The position numbers were made by a program, and so were the translations under genes. From Caballeronia sordidicola (GTDB taxonomy: Bacteria > Pseudomonadota > Gammaproteobacteria > Burkholderiales > Burkholderiaceae), in NCBI RefSeq assembly GCF_002220365.1, contig NZ_MTHB01000278.1, positions 1-64,000 of the forward strand: a stretch of 64,000 bases of DNA, written 5' to 3'. Positions 43,536-52,024 of this stretch are shown here, one piece after another. Below the pieces are notes generated by a model. That model did no database searches and was not told where the DNA came from. It worked only from the letters and a program-made list of their open reading frames with translations. Each line of letters opens with the position of its first letter. Position 1 is the first letter of the stretch.

Positions 43536-45221
43536 CTATTTCGCTTCAATCTTGCGTTGCTGCAGTGCGCGAATCCGCCCCATGGCTTCATGATCGGTCG
43601 TCGCGGCTTGATACATCTTCGCTAGATCCGCCTTCAGTTGCGTGCGCGAACCGCCATCGAGATAGATCATGTGACCGGACGGATAGAATTTCGCCGTTAA
43701 ATTAGCCCGCACGGTTTTATCGATGAGCGGCATTTGCTGCAGGTCCAGCACGGTCTGGTAGAACGGCGTCACGAAGTCGTAGAAACCATTCGCCGACAGC
43801 ACCTTCAAGTCGATGTTGAGCGCCATCACCGCAGCCAGGTCACCCGCCGTATAGAGAATGATGTTGCCCTTCGCGTCCACGCCCTTCTGGGCGCCCGTCG
43901 GGTCCGTGTGATGGAAGTCCCAGTTGGCGAAAGCCTGGTCGTTGAGGTCCGTGAACGACGACGTGGACGTGAACTTCAGCTGCTCGTTCAGGTACTCGTT
44001 CCACATTGCCGTATAAACCCCGGTCACCGCCGTCATGGTGGGGTCGTTGCCGCCGGAATTCGGATCGATCTTGCCCGCGATACCCGTCGAAATAGCGGTC
44101 ACGCGGCCATCGTAGGAACCTAGCGCCACGCCTTTGGACTTCAGCAGCGTGGTCAGAAAGAGCGAGTTGCCGCGGCTGTCGTAAGAAGCTACGTCGAGAC
44201 TCCAGGCGATCAGCGTGGCTTTGTCGATACCCGTGTATTCGGACAGTTTCTCCACGGTGTCGTCGTCCGTCTGCGGGAATTTGCGCAGCGCCGCGAGGTA
44301 ATCCGTGCGTGCGAACTGCGCGACTTCCTCGGAGAACGTCAACAAATCCGTGGGCCGTGGATGCACACCCAGTTTGCGATGAAACCAGGCATCGGCAGCG
44401 GCCGTTGGCAACGCGCCCACCGGATTGCCTGATTGCGTGTAGTCGAGAATCGACGACTGCAGCGTGATGCCGTTCAGGTCCACGCCATCTTCGTGCAAGA
44501 GGTACGCGAGCACGCAACTGCGCGCCGTGCCGTACGACTCGCCGTACAGGAATTTCGGCGAATTCCAGCGATTATTTTTCGTCAGGAAGCGCTTGATAAA
44601 TTGCTTGAGCGAATTCGCGTCCTGGTCGACGCCCCAGAAGTCGCAATTCTTGTTCGGCGCAATGGCCGCCGAATAACCGGTGCCGACGGGGTTGATGAAG
44701 ACCAGATCGCTCTTGTCCAGCAAGCTGTCCGGGTTGTCCTCCATCTGGTAGGGCGCGGGCGGCGTGAACGCAGGCGTCGAAGTCTTGATGCGTTGCGGCG
44801 CGAAGGATCCGAGCAGCACGAATACCGACGACGACCCCGGTCCGCCGTTATAGAAAAACGTGACCGGGCGTGATTCCTCAGTTTGATTATCCTGTGTGAA
44901 CGCCACGTAGAACAACTTGGCGTCGGGCTTTGAACTGCTCGGATCGACAATCACAAGATGCCCGGCCGTCGCCGTGTAGTCGATCGTCTTGCCGCCTATG
45001 ACGGCCGAGTGATGGGTGATGGCGGCGTTTTCGTCAGTCTGGGTCGCGTCGATGGAATCGTCGGGACCGTTGCCGTAAGCGGTGGGATCAAAGTAAGGCT
45101 GGTCCCCCGCTGTTGATGACCCGTTTGAAGAGCCAGATGAAGACCCGGTTGGAGGCGTGCCTGAAGGTGTTTTTGAAGATGTTTTAGAAGATGTCTTTGC
45201 CGCTGAACTGGAGTTCGTCAT
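43536..45221 (-). CDS. S10 serine carboxypeptidase-family peptidase
   Basis: 561 aa. The first 40 residues are Ser/Thr/Gly-rich low complexity, with no hydrophobic signal peptide. The alpha/beta-hydrolase core has the oxyanion motif FFYNGGPGSSS, nucleophile S229 in FLYGESYGT, an Asp in ANGFYDFVTPFY and the His in YPSGHMIYLDGG, so the triad looks complete. S10 enzymes remove C-terminal residues at acidic pH. The gene follows the S53 peptidase by 105 bp containing 14-bp repeats, and precedes catalase. Export route and substrate are unknown. Confidence 0.9.
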   Translation of the reverse strand: MTNSSSAAKTSSKTSSKTPSGTPPTGSSSGSSNGSSTAGDQPYFDPTAYGNGPDDSIDATQTDENAAITHHSAVIGGKTIDYTATAGHLVIVDPSSSKPDAKLFYVAFTQDNQTEESRPVTFFYNGGPGSSSVFVLLGSFAPQRIKTSTPAFTPPAPYQMEDNPDSLLDKSDLVFINPVGTGYSAAIAPNKNCDFWGVDQDANSLKQFIKRFLTKNNRWNSPKFLYGESYGTARSCVLAYLLHEDGVDLNGITLQSSILDYTQSGNPVGALPTAAADAWFHRKLGVHPRPTDLLTFSEEVAQFARTDYLAALRKFPQTDDDTVEKLSEYTGIDKATLIAWSLDVASYDSRGNSLFLTTLLKSKGVALGSYDGRVTAISTGIAGKIDPNSGGNDPTMTAVTGVYTAMWNEYLNEQLKFTSTSSFTDLNDQAFANWDFHHTDPTGAQKGVDAKGNIILYTAGDLAAVMALNIDLKVLSANGFYDFVTPFYQTVLDLQQMPLIDKTVRANLTAKFYPSGHMIYLDGGSRTQLKADLAKMYQAATTDHEAMGRIRALQQRKIEAK

Positions 45222-45272
45222 GATTGCTCCCTTGCCGGTGTTGTTGGAGTTCTTGCCTGGCCCATCGTCACA

Positions 45273-45312
45273 ACTTATCTAACGTCACTTATCTAACGTC
45301 ACTTATCTGATC
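45273..45312. repeat. 14-bp tandem repeat between the S53 and S10 peptidase genes
   Basis: ACTTATCTAACGTC is present at 45273-45286 and 45287-45300, with a partial copy at 45301-45312. It lies in the 105-bp gap upstream of the S10 start, where it could affect the S10 leader. Confidence 0.85.
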
Positions 45313-45326
45313 TTGACCTGCAACCG

Positions 45327-46892
45327 CTACTTCAGCGCAGCCGCGACTTTCACTCCGTCCGGGCTGCCCAGCCCCGTACAGGCATCCCATCCCGCCGACG
45401 CCTCGAAGCTGCCGTTGTTACCCTGCGTGATGTCGTGGCCCGCTGTCTTCGCAGCGTACAGCTTCGGGTTGAGGAAACCCACCGGCTTACCCGCCGCCGC
45501 GTTGATCCGGGCGATGAGCCCCGCCCATAGCGGTGCAACCGCACTTGTGCCACCCACTACGGTTGATGTCCCGCCGATAATCACATCGTAGCCCGTGACC
45601 GGCGACGCGTCGCCTGCGACATCGGGCACGCCGCGCTTGGTCAGCGCCGACTTCCCGCCGCTGACCCGCGTGACGCTCAAGCCGGTCTGCCAGACCGGCA
45701 GCGCAAACACGGCACTTACGCCGCCACCGCCCGCGCCGCCCTGCTCGCCGTCGTTCCACACCACTTCGCTGGTGATCCCGCTCGCCGATGCCCGCAGCTG
45801 AGTCCCGCCGCACGCGAGCACATAGGGGCTCGACGCCGGGAAGTCGACATGATCTTGCCCGTCCGCGGCGCCGTCGCTGGAACCGCTGTCGCCGGAGGCC
45901 ACACACACGGTCACGCCAAGTACCGCGGCGGATTGCAGGACTTCGTCGAATGCGTTTTGCGACTGCGACGTCCAGTTGGTTTCCGGGCCGCCCCAACTGA
46001 TCGAGATAACCGATGGCTTGTTGGTATCGTCGTGGATCGCGCGGTTGACGGCGTCGATAAAACCCGCGTCGCTGTTGGCCGTGAAATACACCGCGATGCG
46101 CGCGCCCGGAACGATCGCGCCGACCAGTTCAATGTCCAGCGTCACCTCGCCGTCAGGCCCGTTCGGATTTCCCGTCGGCGCGTTGTTGGCCTGGTCGACG
46201 CCCACTGCAACCACGTTCGGCTGTGCCACGCCCAATTGCGAAAAATAGGCGCTCAGGTCGCTTTCGCTATATCCCCCGCCCAGCTCGATAATGCCGACAC
46301 ACTGGCCGCTGCCGTCGCCGCCTGGGAAGTCGTAGAGCCGCGCGAGATCGAGCGGCGTGTACGACGTGCTGGCTTCGCTGCGCGCTGTCTTGAACGGCGG
46401 CCGGAAACGGAAATGCGGGCGCGCCTGCGGGCGGCTGTCGAGACCCAGCACAGCGGTCACCATGTCTTTCATGTCGTCCGGCACATTCACCGGTCCCGTG
46501 CGCCCGCGATACTCGCCAATCGCGTGATGTTCGAAGCGCTCCAGCTTGACGCCGAAGGCCGTGCTGAACTGGGCGATGGTGCCCGACAGCACCACGCTGC
46601 GCGAGCCTGCATCGGCGCGAACTACGCTCAAGCCATGCGCCTTCGCGAAGTCTTCCGTCTTGGCGACATCCGCAGTGGATGCCCCGAAGCGTTTGCCGAA
46701 CTCCTCGCGAGAAACCGGCACGGCGTCGGCGGCGCCCGTATTGATCTTTTGCATCAACTGGCGGAATGCGTCCTCGTTTTGCCGCCGTAGCATCACGACT
46801 ACTTCGATTTTTTCGTCCGGATTGCATGCGCCGACGCAATGTGCGCCTTCGGGTTGCGACTTGTCGCTGCCGGCTATCGGATGCTTGCTCAT
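45327..46892 (-). CDS. S53 (sedolisin/kumamolisin-like) peptidase with activation domain
   Basis: 521 aa. Residues about 20-165 form the pro-kumamolisin activation domain (IEVVVMLRRQNEDAF, FGVKLERFEHH). The catalytic part holds E249 and D253 in GEVTLDIELVGAIVPGA, D335 in ASGDSGSSDG and the nucleophile S450 in GGTSAVAPLWAG, with a C-terminal calcium-site pattern (HDITQGNNGSFEASAGWDACTG). This is a complete acid-active serine-carboxyl endopeptidase zymogen. No classical signal peptide is visible, as also in kumamolisin. It is upstream of the S10 exopeptidase on the same strand, so together they could degrade peptides in acidic surroundings. Confidence 0.92.
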   Translation of the reverse strand: MSKHPIAGSDKSQPEGAHCVGACNPDEKIEVVVMLRRQNEDAFRQLMQKINTGAADAVPVSREEFGKRFGASTADVAKTEDFAKAHGLSVVRADAGSRSVVLSGTIAQFSTAFGVKLERFEHHAIGEYRGRTGPVNVPDDMKDMVTAVLGLDSRPQARPHFRFRPPFKTARSEASTSYTPLDLARLYDFPGGDGSGQCVGIIELGGGYSESDLSAYFSQLGVAQPNVVAVGVDQANNAPTGNPNGPDGEVTLDIELVGAIVPGARIAVYFTANSDAGFIDAVNRAIHDDTNKPSVISISWGGPETNWTSQSQNAFDEVLQSAAVLGVTVCVASGDSGSSDGAADGQDHVDFPASSPYVLACGGTQLRASASGITSEVVWNDGEQGGAGGGGVSAVFALPVWQTGLSVTRVSGGKSALTKRGVPDVAGDASPVTGYDVIIGGTSTVVGGTSAVAPLWAGLIARINAAAGKPVGFLNPKLYAAKTAGHDITQGNNGSFEASAGWDACTGLGSPDGVKVAAALK

Positions 46893-47084
46893 GACTTGTG
46901 GCTCCTTGCTGGTACGCGAAAATTCGTGTCACGCGGATTCAGGGTTCGAGATGACTTACCAGCGACACCCTCTATTCCGGGGACCCCTGCTTGCTTCAGC
47001 CTGTTATCCGACACGGTGCGACGGGCACAGTTCCAGCATAGGCAAACGATTGCCCTCTGCTTATGCATCGGTGTCAGAAGACTG

Positions 47085-47657
47085 TCAATTCGGCGTCGCC
47101 CGCGGTTTTGCGCTTGCTTCGGGGTAGATCACAGTGCCGTCGGGCTGCGGTAAAGCTTCCGGCGTAAGGGTCGCGGGCCTGACCTGATGCGGGCCCATGA
47201 TGTGCAGCACAGTCTCGCCTCGCGCGAGCAGATAATCCGCCACGATCCGCCGATGGCATCGCCACCACACTGCTTCCGAGCACATGATCGCGCAGCGCTG
47301 CTCGCGGCCAAGGTCCAGCAGTGCTTCCAGGGCTTCGCGGAAAGGTTCGCCAAGCGCGTAGTCGGCGTAATTGCGGAACGCCGGATGGGTCCAGTAGGTG
47401 TTCGGTGACAATTGGTCCGTATTGCGCCTGCCGCGCCGCCCGCCCAACGCCGCAATATGCGCGTAGGCAACACCCTGCGCGCACAGCGAAGCCGGCAGTG
47501 TGTCCAGGTTGAATTGCGGATGGGTCCGCGATCTCGGAATGCTGCGGACATCGACCAGCATTTCAATCTCGCTTTCTTTGAGCAAGCCGGCAAATTCCGC
47601 CAGCGGACGCGTCGAATGACCAATGGTGAAAAAAGGCGCGTTCATTTGGCGATCCAT
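47085..47657 (-). CDS. DUF488-family protein
   Basis: 190 aa from ATG 47657; ATG 47645 is also possible, and the open frame to 47750 overlaps the upstream gene. FFTIGHSTRPLAEFAGLLKESEIEMLVDVRSIPRSRTHPQFN and the Cys-rich AIMCSEAVWWRCHRRIVADYLL are characteristic of DUF488, a cytoplasmic family with a conserved CxE...CHR core of unknown reaction. It follows the GFA-type gene by 26 bp on the same strand, so the two are likely co-transcribed. The product tail is Ala/Pro-rich. Confidence 0.87.
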   Translation of the reverse strand: MDRQMNAPFFTIGHSTRPLAEFAGLLKESEIEMLVDVRSIPRSRTHPQFNLDTLPASLCAQGVAYAHIAALGGRRGRRNTDQLSPNTYWTHPAFRNYADYALGEPFREALEALLDLGREQRCAIMCSEAVWWRCHRRIVADYLLARGETVLHIMGPHQVRPATLTPEALPQPDGTVIYPEASAKPRATPN

Positions 47658-47683
47658 GGATCCGGCAATTTTCGGTGCGCTCG

Positions 47684-48103
47684 TCAGGACCGGTCTTCCG
47701 GATATTCCCGCCGTCCATCGCCGGACAGCCACGGTTCGCGGCGGATGCACCAGAGTTCGTAGGACGGCTCGAGGAAGCCGGTTTCGTCGAAGGCGCCAAT
47801 CGGCAGTTCGATCTCGTCATTGTTGACGTAAGCCATGTACGCTACCGACCCGCATACCGGGCAGAAGTGGCGGCGGGCATCGGCGGAGCTTTGCCAGGCT
47901 TTGGTCGCACCCGACATGGTGACCTGCTCCTGCGCATAGACCGCGTACGCGCCAAACGCCGAACCATGCACGCGGCGGCACGTCATGCAATGGCAAAGAC
48001 CGACGCGATCCGGCCTCGCCGTCGCCGTAAAGCGCCACGCACCGCACGCGCACCCGCCGTCATGTCGAACTTCCTGACCCGTGTTCTGAATCATGTCGTT
48101 CAT
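47684..48103 (-). CDS. GFA-family (glutathione-dependent formaldehyde-activating / CENP-V-like) protein
   Basis: 139 aa zinc-binding protein of the GFA fold: CACG, then CHCMTCRR, then FCPVCGSVAY provide the conserved cysteine sites, and GCACGAWRF opens the domain. AGGGAGG lies before the ATG. Family members bind S-hydroxymethylglutathione or have unknown thiol-related roles, so a formaldehyde function should not be assumed. Probably the first gene of a two-gene unit with DUF488. Divergent to the GNAT-domain gene across 192 bp. Confidence 0.88.
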   Translation of the reverse strand: MNDMIQNTGQEVRHDGGCACGAWRFTATARPDRVGLCHCMTCRRVHGSAFGAYAVYAQEQVTMSGATKAWQSSADARRHFCPVCGSVAYMAYVNNDEIELPIGAFDETGFLEPSYELWCIRREPWLSGDGRREYPEDRS

Positions 48104-48295
48104 CGCAGCCTCCCTATAATCTGGTATCTGTTATCTACTGGCATGCAGAACCCTGTGACCCGGGGAGCGACGGCCATGGCAACAATCTTAGTAGCAATCC
48201 GCCTGGTAGCAACCTGCGCGCCGCATCGGATTGGCGACGTGCAAAAAAATGCGGTTTTGCTACGATGACACCCCCACGAGACGGAGATGGCACTC

Positions 48296-49612
48296 ATGAA
48301 GCACGTATCCCTGCTGGCTCTGCTCCCCTCCGGCGCGACGGTTACCGCCGCGACCGGGCCGTACGCAATACCGGCCGCTCCCGATCTCGCTGCACATGTG
48401 CTGTCGCACGAACGCTATGACGCTGCCGAGAACGCGCCGTCTGCGCGCAAGGATTACAAAAACGTGCACGTCGCCGATGTCATGACCGACGAGTACGTGT
48501 TCCCGCTTGGAGAAACCGGCAAGTCGATCGTGCTGTCTGGTTATCAGATTGCGGCGGGATTTCTCGCTGAACGGGCTGCCGACGAATGGCTGCAACTTGC
48601 GCGCCAACAGCACGCGGCCAATGGCGGCGTAGACACCGATGGCACGCGGCACGTACCCGATCCCGCTGAAGCCGATCAGTTGATGGATCGTGCGCTCGAA
48701 TCCGCCGAACGCATTCTTGCGCCGTTCGAATCGACGCCGGTCGCGTCGTTATTCGAAACGCACTATCGCGGCGCTCGCGAATTTCTTCGCCTGAGCTGGG
48801 AAGGTTTGCCGGAAGACCTGGTGCCCAAGTCGCGACGGCCGGCCGTGGTGTCGAAAGCCGCTGCGGACCTGGCGCCGGCATCGGCATCGGCCGGGCAGGA
48901 CTACGACCCCTACGGGCTGGAGGGCACGAGCGATTACGACGTTGACAAGCCGTTGGCATATCGCGAAAAGACCGGCCCGTTCCTGCTGACCATGACATAT
49001 CGACATGAATATCCGCAGGTCGACGATGAACGGCTCGGCACCGCGTTCGCGGTATTTCACGAGGCGGGCACGGATATCGTGGCGGCCGCGGTCGAATTGA
49101 AACTCGTGAAAGTGCCGCCCATCCAGAGCAGCGCAGACCTCGTTTATGTCCTCGATACCTACTCCGGCGAAATGCTGTCCCTCGCGCTCGCCGCCGCCGA
49201 AGCGCTTGGGGCCGAGCGCCTGTGCAGCGTGTTCAATACGCACCGCGTGGTGTATATCAGCACGTGGGAAGTGAGGAAACCGTGGCGTGGCCAAGGCCTG
49301 GGGATCGCGTTGCTGCGAGAGGCGTTGCAACGCCTGCCCGCCGACCCCGATGGGCGTCCCGATGCGTTATGCGTCGCGCCCGAGCCCTACCAGACCGAGG
49401 TTCGGTATCTCGGCCAGTTACCGCCCGCGTTGCGCGCCGAGGTCGATGCACCCGCGCACAGGCTCACCCGGCACCTGACGGAATGGTTGGACCGTGCAAA
49501 CCTGCCGAATGTGAAGACGCATTTTTTCATCCCGATGGCCAAGCACGCAGGCATTGGCTCGGCGGGTGAAAACGCGCGGCTGATCGACCGGATCATGGAA
49601 AGTGAAGCCTGA
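48296..49612 (+). CDS. Protein with C-terminal GNAT acetyltransferase-like domain, unknown N-terminal part
   Basis: 438 aa from ATG 48296, whose GGAG is 9 nt upstream; the ATG at 48287 would touch that site. Residues about 270-360 resemble GNAT motif A (TWEVRKPWRGQGLGIALLREAL, the acetyl-CoA loop RGxGLG). The first 250 residues are not recognised; they include a Pro/Ala-rich linker with DYDPYGLEGTSDYDVD. No signal peptide or membrane segment is apparent. The next gene overlaps its end by 11 bp, suggesting co-expression with an isochorismatase-like hydrolase. It could modify a small molecule or protein, but nothing in the sequence says which. Confidence 0.65.
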   Translation: MKHVSLLALLPSGATVTAATGPYAIPAAPDLAAHVLSHERYDAAENAPSARKDYKNVHVADVMTDEYVFPLGETGKSIVLSGYQIAAGFLAERAADEWLQLARQQHAANGGVDTDGTRHVPDPAEADQLMDRALESAERILAPFESTPVASLFETHYRGAREFLRLSWEGLPEDLVPKSRRPAVVSKAAADLAPASASAGQDYDPYGLEGTSDYDVDKPLAYREKTGPFLLTMTYRHEYPQVDDERLGTAFAVFHEAGTDIVAAAVELKLVKVPPIQSSADLVYVLDTYSGEMLSLALAAAEALGAERLCSVFNTHRVVYISTWEVRKPWRGQGLGIALLREALQRLPADPDGRPDALCVAPEPYQTEVRYLGQLPPALRAEVDAPAHRLTRHLTEWLDRANLPNVKTHFFIPMAKHAGIGSAGENARLIDRIMESEA

Positions 49613-50126
49613 TCCGGTGCTTGTCGTCATCGATATGCAGGCGAAACTGATGCCGCATATCGATAACGGCGCGGCTGTTCTGCGGCGTTGTTTAGCGCTG
49701 GTGAAAGCAGCCGATATGCTCGATATCCCGGTACTTGTCACCGAACAGAATTCGCGCGGCCTGGGCGCGAGCGTCGATGGCCTGATTGGCGAACGGCATT
49801 GCGTGATCGAGAAGGAAACGTTCGACGCAACACTGTGTCCGGACTTCGTGGCGGCATTGCCATCGAAGGAAACCGCGCTGTTCGTGGCCGGTTGCGAAGC
49901 GCATGTTTGCGTGTTGCTGACTGTAACCGGCTTGCTGAAACTGGGCTATACGGTGGAACTGATCGCCGATGCGGTCGGCTCCCGCATGCCGGAGAATAAG
50001 GCAATCGCGCTGGCAAGAGCACAACGCGAGGGCGCGTTTCCCACCACCGCGGAAACCGCGATCTTCGGCTGGTTGGGAAGCTGCCGGCATCCGCGTTTCA
50101 GGGACGCGTTGACGCTGATCAAATAG
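49602..50126 (+). CDS. Isochorismatase-like cysteine hydrolase
   Basis: 174 aa from GTG 49602, overlapping the preceding stop. The catalytic triad of the family is visible: Asp in VLVVIDMQAKLMP, Lys in CVIEKETFDATL and Cys in FVAGCEAHVCV. This group includes isochorismatases, nicotinamidases and various amidases; the short length and lack of a metal-site HxH favour an uncharacterised hydrolase such as the YcaC-like type. Coupling to the GNAT-like gene is inferred from the overlap. Confidence 0.85.
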   Translation: MKPDPVLVVIDMQAKLMPHIDNGAAVLRRCLALVKAADMLDIPVLVTEQNSRGLGASVDGLIGERHCVIEKETFDATLCPDFVAALPSKETALFVAGCEAHVCVLLTVTGLLKLGYTVELIADAVGSRMPENKAIALARAQREGAFPTTAETAIFGWLGSCRHPRFRDALTLIK

Positions 50127-50223
50127 CATCGGTAGAAGCGCCCCCAGCCATGCATGCCGATCATGGCTGGCATGAGCATATTTCGATTGTTGCGGGTTTT
50201 TGGCCTGCCTAGAGTGCTTTCAC

Positions 50224-50240
50224 GCGTACGTTACGTACGC
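50224..50240. promoter_or_regulatory. Dyad upstream of the lone binding-protein gene
   Basis: GCGTACG-TTA-CGTACGC is a perfect 7-bp inverted repeat 138 bp upstream of the binding-protein start and 97 bp past the previous stop. It could be an operator; no promoter boxes were resolved. Confidence 0.45.
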
Positions 50241-50281
50241 TCAGGTAGCGCTCCGGGATGCCGAGACGATATCGCAAGTGA

Positions 50282-50340
50282 ATCGCGCAAGTGAATCGCG
50301 CGATTGAATCGCGCGAGCGAATCCCGCGAGTGAATCCAGA
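50282..50340. repeat. 13-bp degenerate tandem repeat in the leader of the binding-protein gene
   Basis: Four copies of about ATCGCGCAAGTGA (50282-50294, 50295-50307, 50308-50320, 50321-50333) and a partial fifth, with an 11-bp variant just before. Neighbouring copies create AATCGCGCGATT palindromes. Confidence 0.85.
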
Positions 50341-50378
50341 TCTCCCGCTCTCCGACTTTTCTGCTCAAGGCCACCATC

Positions 50379-51179
50379 ATGACGACTCGCCTTTCCCGCC
50401 TCGCCCGGCGCCTCTTCGTGGCTTCGGCTTTCGCCGTGCCCTTGGCGGCCACGGCCACCTTCGCCCACGCGGATGCCCTTGATACCGTGCAGAAAAACGG
50501 CGTGCTCCGGGTTGGCGTATTCATGGACTATCCGCCGTTCGGCTCTATCGGTCCGGATATGAAACCCCAAGGTTACGACATCGAGATGGCCGACTATCTG
50601 GCCAAGACCATGAAGGTGAAAGTCGACCTCGTACCGATCACCGGCGAAAACCGCATGGCTTATCTCGCCACCGGCAAGGCCGACGTGCTGCTGAGCGTAG
50701 GCCAGACGCCGGAGCGCGAGAAAGTGCTCGATTTTTCGCGGCCGTATGCGCCGTACTATCTCGCGGTATTCGGACCGAAGTCGTTGCCGGTGAAAAGCGA
50801 AAAGGATCTGGCAGGCAAGACGATCTCGGTAGCGCGCGGCACGCTGGAAGACCTGAGCGTAACGAAAGTCGCACCGCCGGACGCGACGATCAAGCGTTTC
50901 GACGACCCCAATGGCGCCATTTCGGCGTTTCTGTCGGGGCAGGTTCAGTTGATGGTGGTGGGCAACGACGTGGGCGCAACGATCATTGCGCGTAATCCAC
51001 CGATCGCACCTGAGCAGAAATTTGCGCTTTTCAGTTCGCCCGATCATGTCGCGGTGAACAAGGGCGAGACACGCCTGCTGAAGGAAGTGGATGCGGCTGT
51101 GTTGAAAGCGAAGAATGACGGCACCCTGAACAAGCTCTCGACGAAGTGGCTCAAAGCGCCGTATCCGAGCGATTTGTAA
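50379..51179 (+). CDS. Periplasmic amino-acid-type ABC transporter binding protein (family 3), solitary
   Basis: 266 aa with a signal peptide (RRLFVASAFAVPLAATATFAHA, cleavage before DALD near residue 32). Family-3 solute-binding hallmarks are VLRVGVFMDYPPFGSIGPDMKPQGYDIEMADYLAK, the ligand-pocket segment GENRMAYLATGKADVLLSVGQTPEREKVLDFS and the hinge strand KTISVARGTLEDL. Polar amino acids or related compounds are usual ligands. No permease or ATPase gene is adjacent, so it must share transport components encoded elsewhere or act as a sensor component. A strong hairpin follows 25 bp past the stop. Confidence 0.9.
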   Translation: MTTRLSRLARRLFVASAFAVPLAATATFAHADALDTVQKNGVLRVGVFMDYPPFGSIGPDMKPQGYDIEMADYLAKTMKVKVDLVPITGENRMAYLATGKADVLLSVGQTPEREKVLDFSRPYAPYYLAVFGPKSLPVKSEKDLAGKTISVARGTLEDLSVTKVAPPDATIKRFDDPNGAISAFLSGQVQLMVVGNDVGATIIARNPPIAPEQKFALFSSPDHVAVNKGETRLLKEVDAAVLKAKNDGTLNKLSTKWLKAPYPSDL

Positions 51180-51204
51180 AGCAGGCTGAAACGTAGGCGA
51201 TGTG

Positions 51205-51242
51205 AAATGCAAACTGCCACCAAAAGGTGGCAGTTTGCATTT
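51205..51242 (+). terminator. Strong hairpin terminator after the binding-protein gene
   Basis: A perfect 17-bp stem (51205-51221 with 51226-51242) closes on an AAAA loop, and its 3' arm ends in ATTT followed by CTGG. It lies 25 bp beyond the stop and 146 bp from the convergent mazF, so it may end both transcripts. Confidence 0.8.
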
Positions 51243-51388
51243 CTGGTTAGTGCGGTCACCACCAGCTTTAAGCCGCCTTCGGTTATTTTGAAAGCGCTTT
51301 GTTTTGACTGATTTATATTCACCGCGCCTGGTGCTGTCCCTTGGCCGCCTCTCTCGACAAAACGGGCTTGTTTCCAAGCCCGGTAAGC

Positions 51389-51727
51389 TCACAGTTGGAG
51401 GAAGGATTTAATCGCGTATTTGGCCGCTCCGAGTTCCTCCGCCGTTACGGTTTCGCCCCTGAAGTTGACCTCTCGGGCGATGTAGCTCCAACTCCGAATC
51501 TGATCGACGAGAGCCACGCCTGGGCGCTTGAGGCTCTTGAGCGGAATCTCGGTCGCCCACTCTCTCACAGTGGAGGTGATGGGCAGACCGGTGAAGCGGC
51601 CGGTGATCTCATTCACGACTGAATCGGAGATGATCAGGACCGCGCGATAGCCGTCCTGTTCATTGCCTTTGGACGGGCCGACGTGCAACCTGACCACGTC
51701 GCCGGCGTCCGGTATTCCATTCTTCAT
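51389..51727 (-). CDS. mazF: MazF/PemK-family toxin (endoribonuclease)
   Basis: 112 aa. GDVVRLHVGPSKGNEQDGYRAVLIISDSVVNEITGRFTGLPITS is the SH3-like PemK/MazF core, with the conserved RP/QxGYRAVLI strand (here G-N-E-Q-D-G-Y-R) and a conserved Thr/Ser after VNE. Such toxins cut mRNA at short motifs and halt growth. The start overlaps the stop of the antitoxin gene as ATGA, the usual order for this family. The module looks intact. Target sequence specificity cannot be read. Confidence 0.88.
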   Translation of the reverse strand: MKNGIPDAGDVVRLHVGPSKGNEQDGYRAVLIISDSVVNEITGRFTGLPITSTVREWATEIPLKSLKRPGVALVDQIRSWSYIAREVNFRGETVTAEELGAAKYAIKSFLQL

Positions 51728-52011
51728 TCGATACCCTCACGTGTCGGGTCTTGCGGCCCCCCCCATTCATCACCAACCGGATCACCGAAATCAATTTCGT
51801 CGTGGCGTTGGAGCTTGCCCTCCTTAAACTGCTGAATCAGGCGCTCGCGCGAGAACCGCGGAATGGCGCTATGTGCGCGCACGACCAGTTGGCCGTCCTG
51901 GACCTCAACATCGACTTCCTGGCCTTCAATGAGCGAGGCTTCGGCAGCGAGATTGGACGGAATGCGCACGGCGAGGCTGTTGCCCCATCGTTTTACAGTT
52001 TGAACTGCCAT
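51724..52011 (-). CDS. mazE: MazE-family (AbrB-type) antitoxin
   Basis: 95 aa. The N-terminal AbrB/MazE swapped-hairpin DNA-binding domain is VQTVKRWGNSLAVRIPSNLAAEASLIEGQEVDVEV, then an acidic flexible tail (HDEIDFGDPVGDEWGGPQD) that would wrap around MazF. First gene of the toxin-antitoxin pair, overlapping mazF by 4 bp. Its promoter, with two related dyads, lies directly upstream, which fits autorepression by MazE or the MazEF complex. Confidence 0.92.
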   Translation of the reverse strand: MAVQTVKRWGNSLAVRIPSNLAAEASLIEGQEVDVEVQDGQLVVRAHSAIPRFSRERLIQQFKEGKLQRHDEIDFGDPVGDEWGGPQDPTREGIE

Positions 52012-52024
52012 ATGCCCCTCTTGT

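Noticed and set aside
50241..51392. 383-codon minus-strand ORF
   Set aside because: It lies opposite the binding-protein gene with its signal peptide and domain motifs; no ribosome site or motif supports it.
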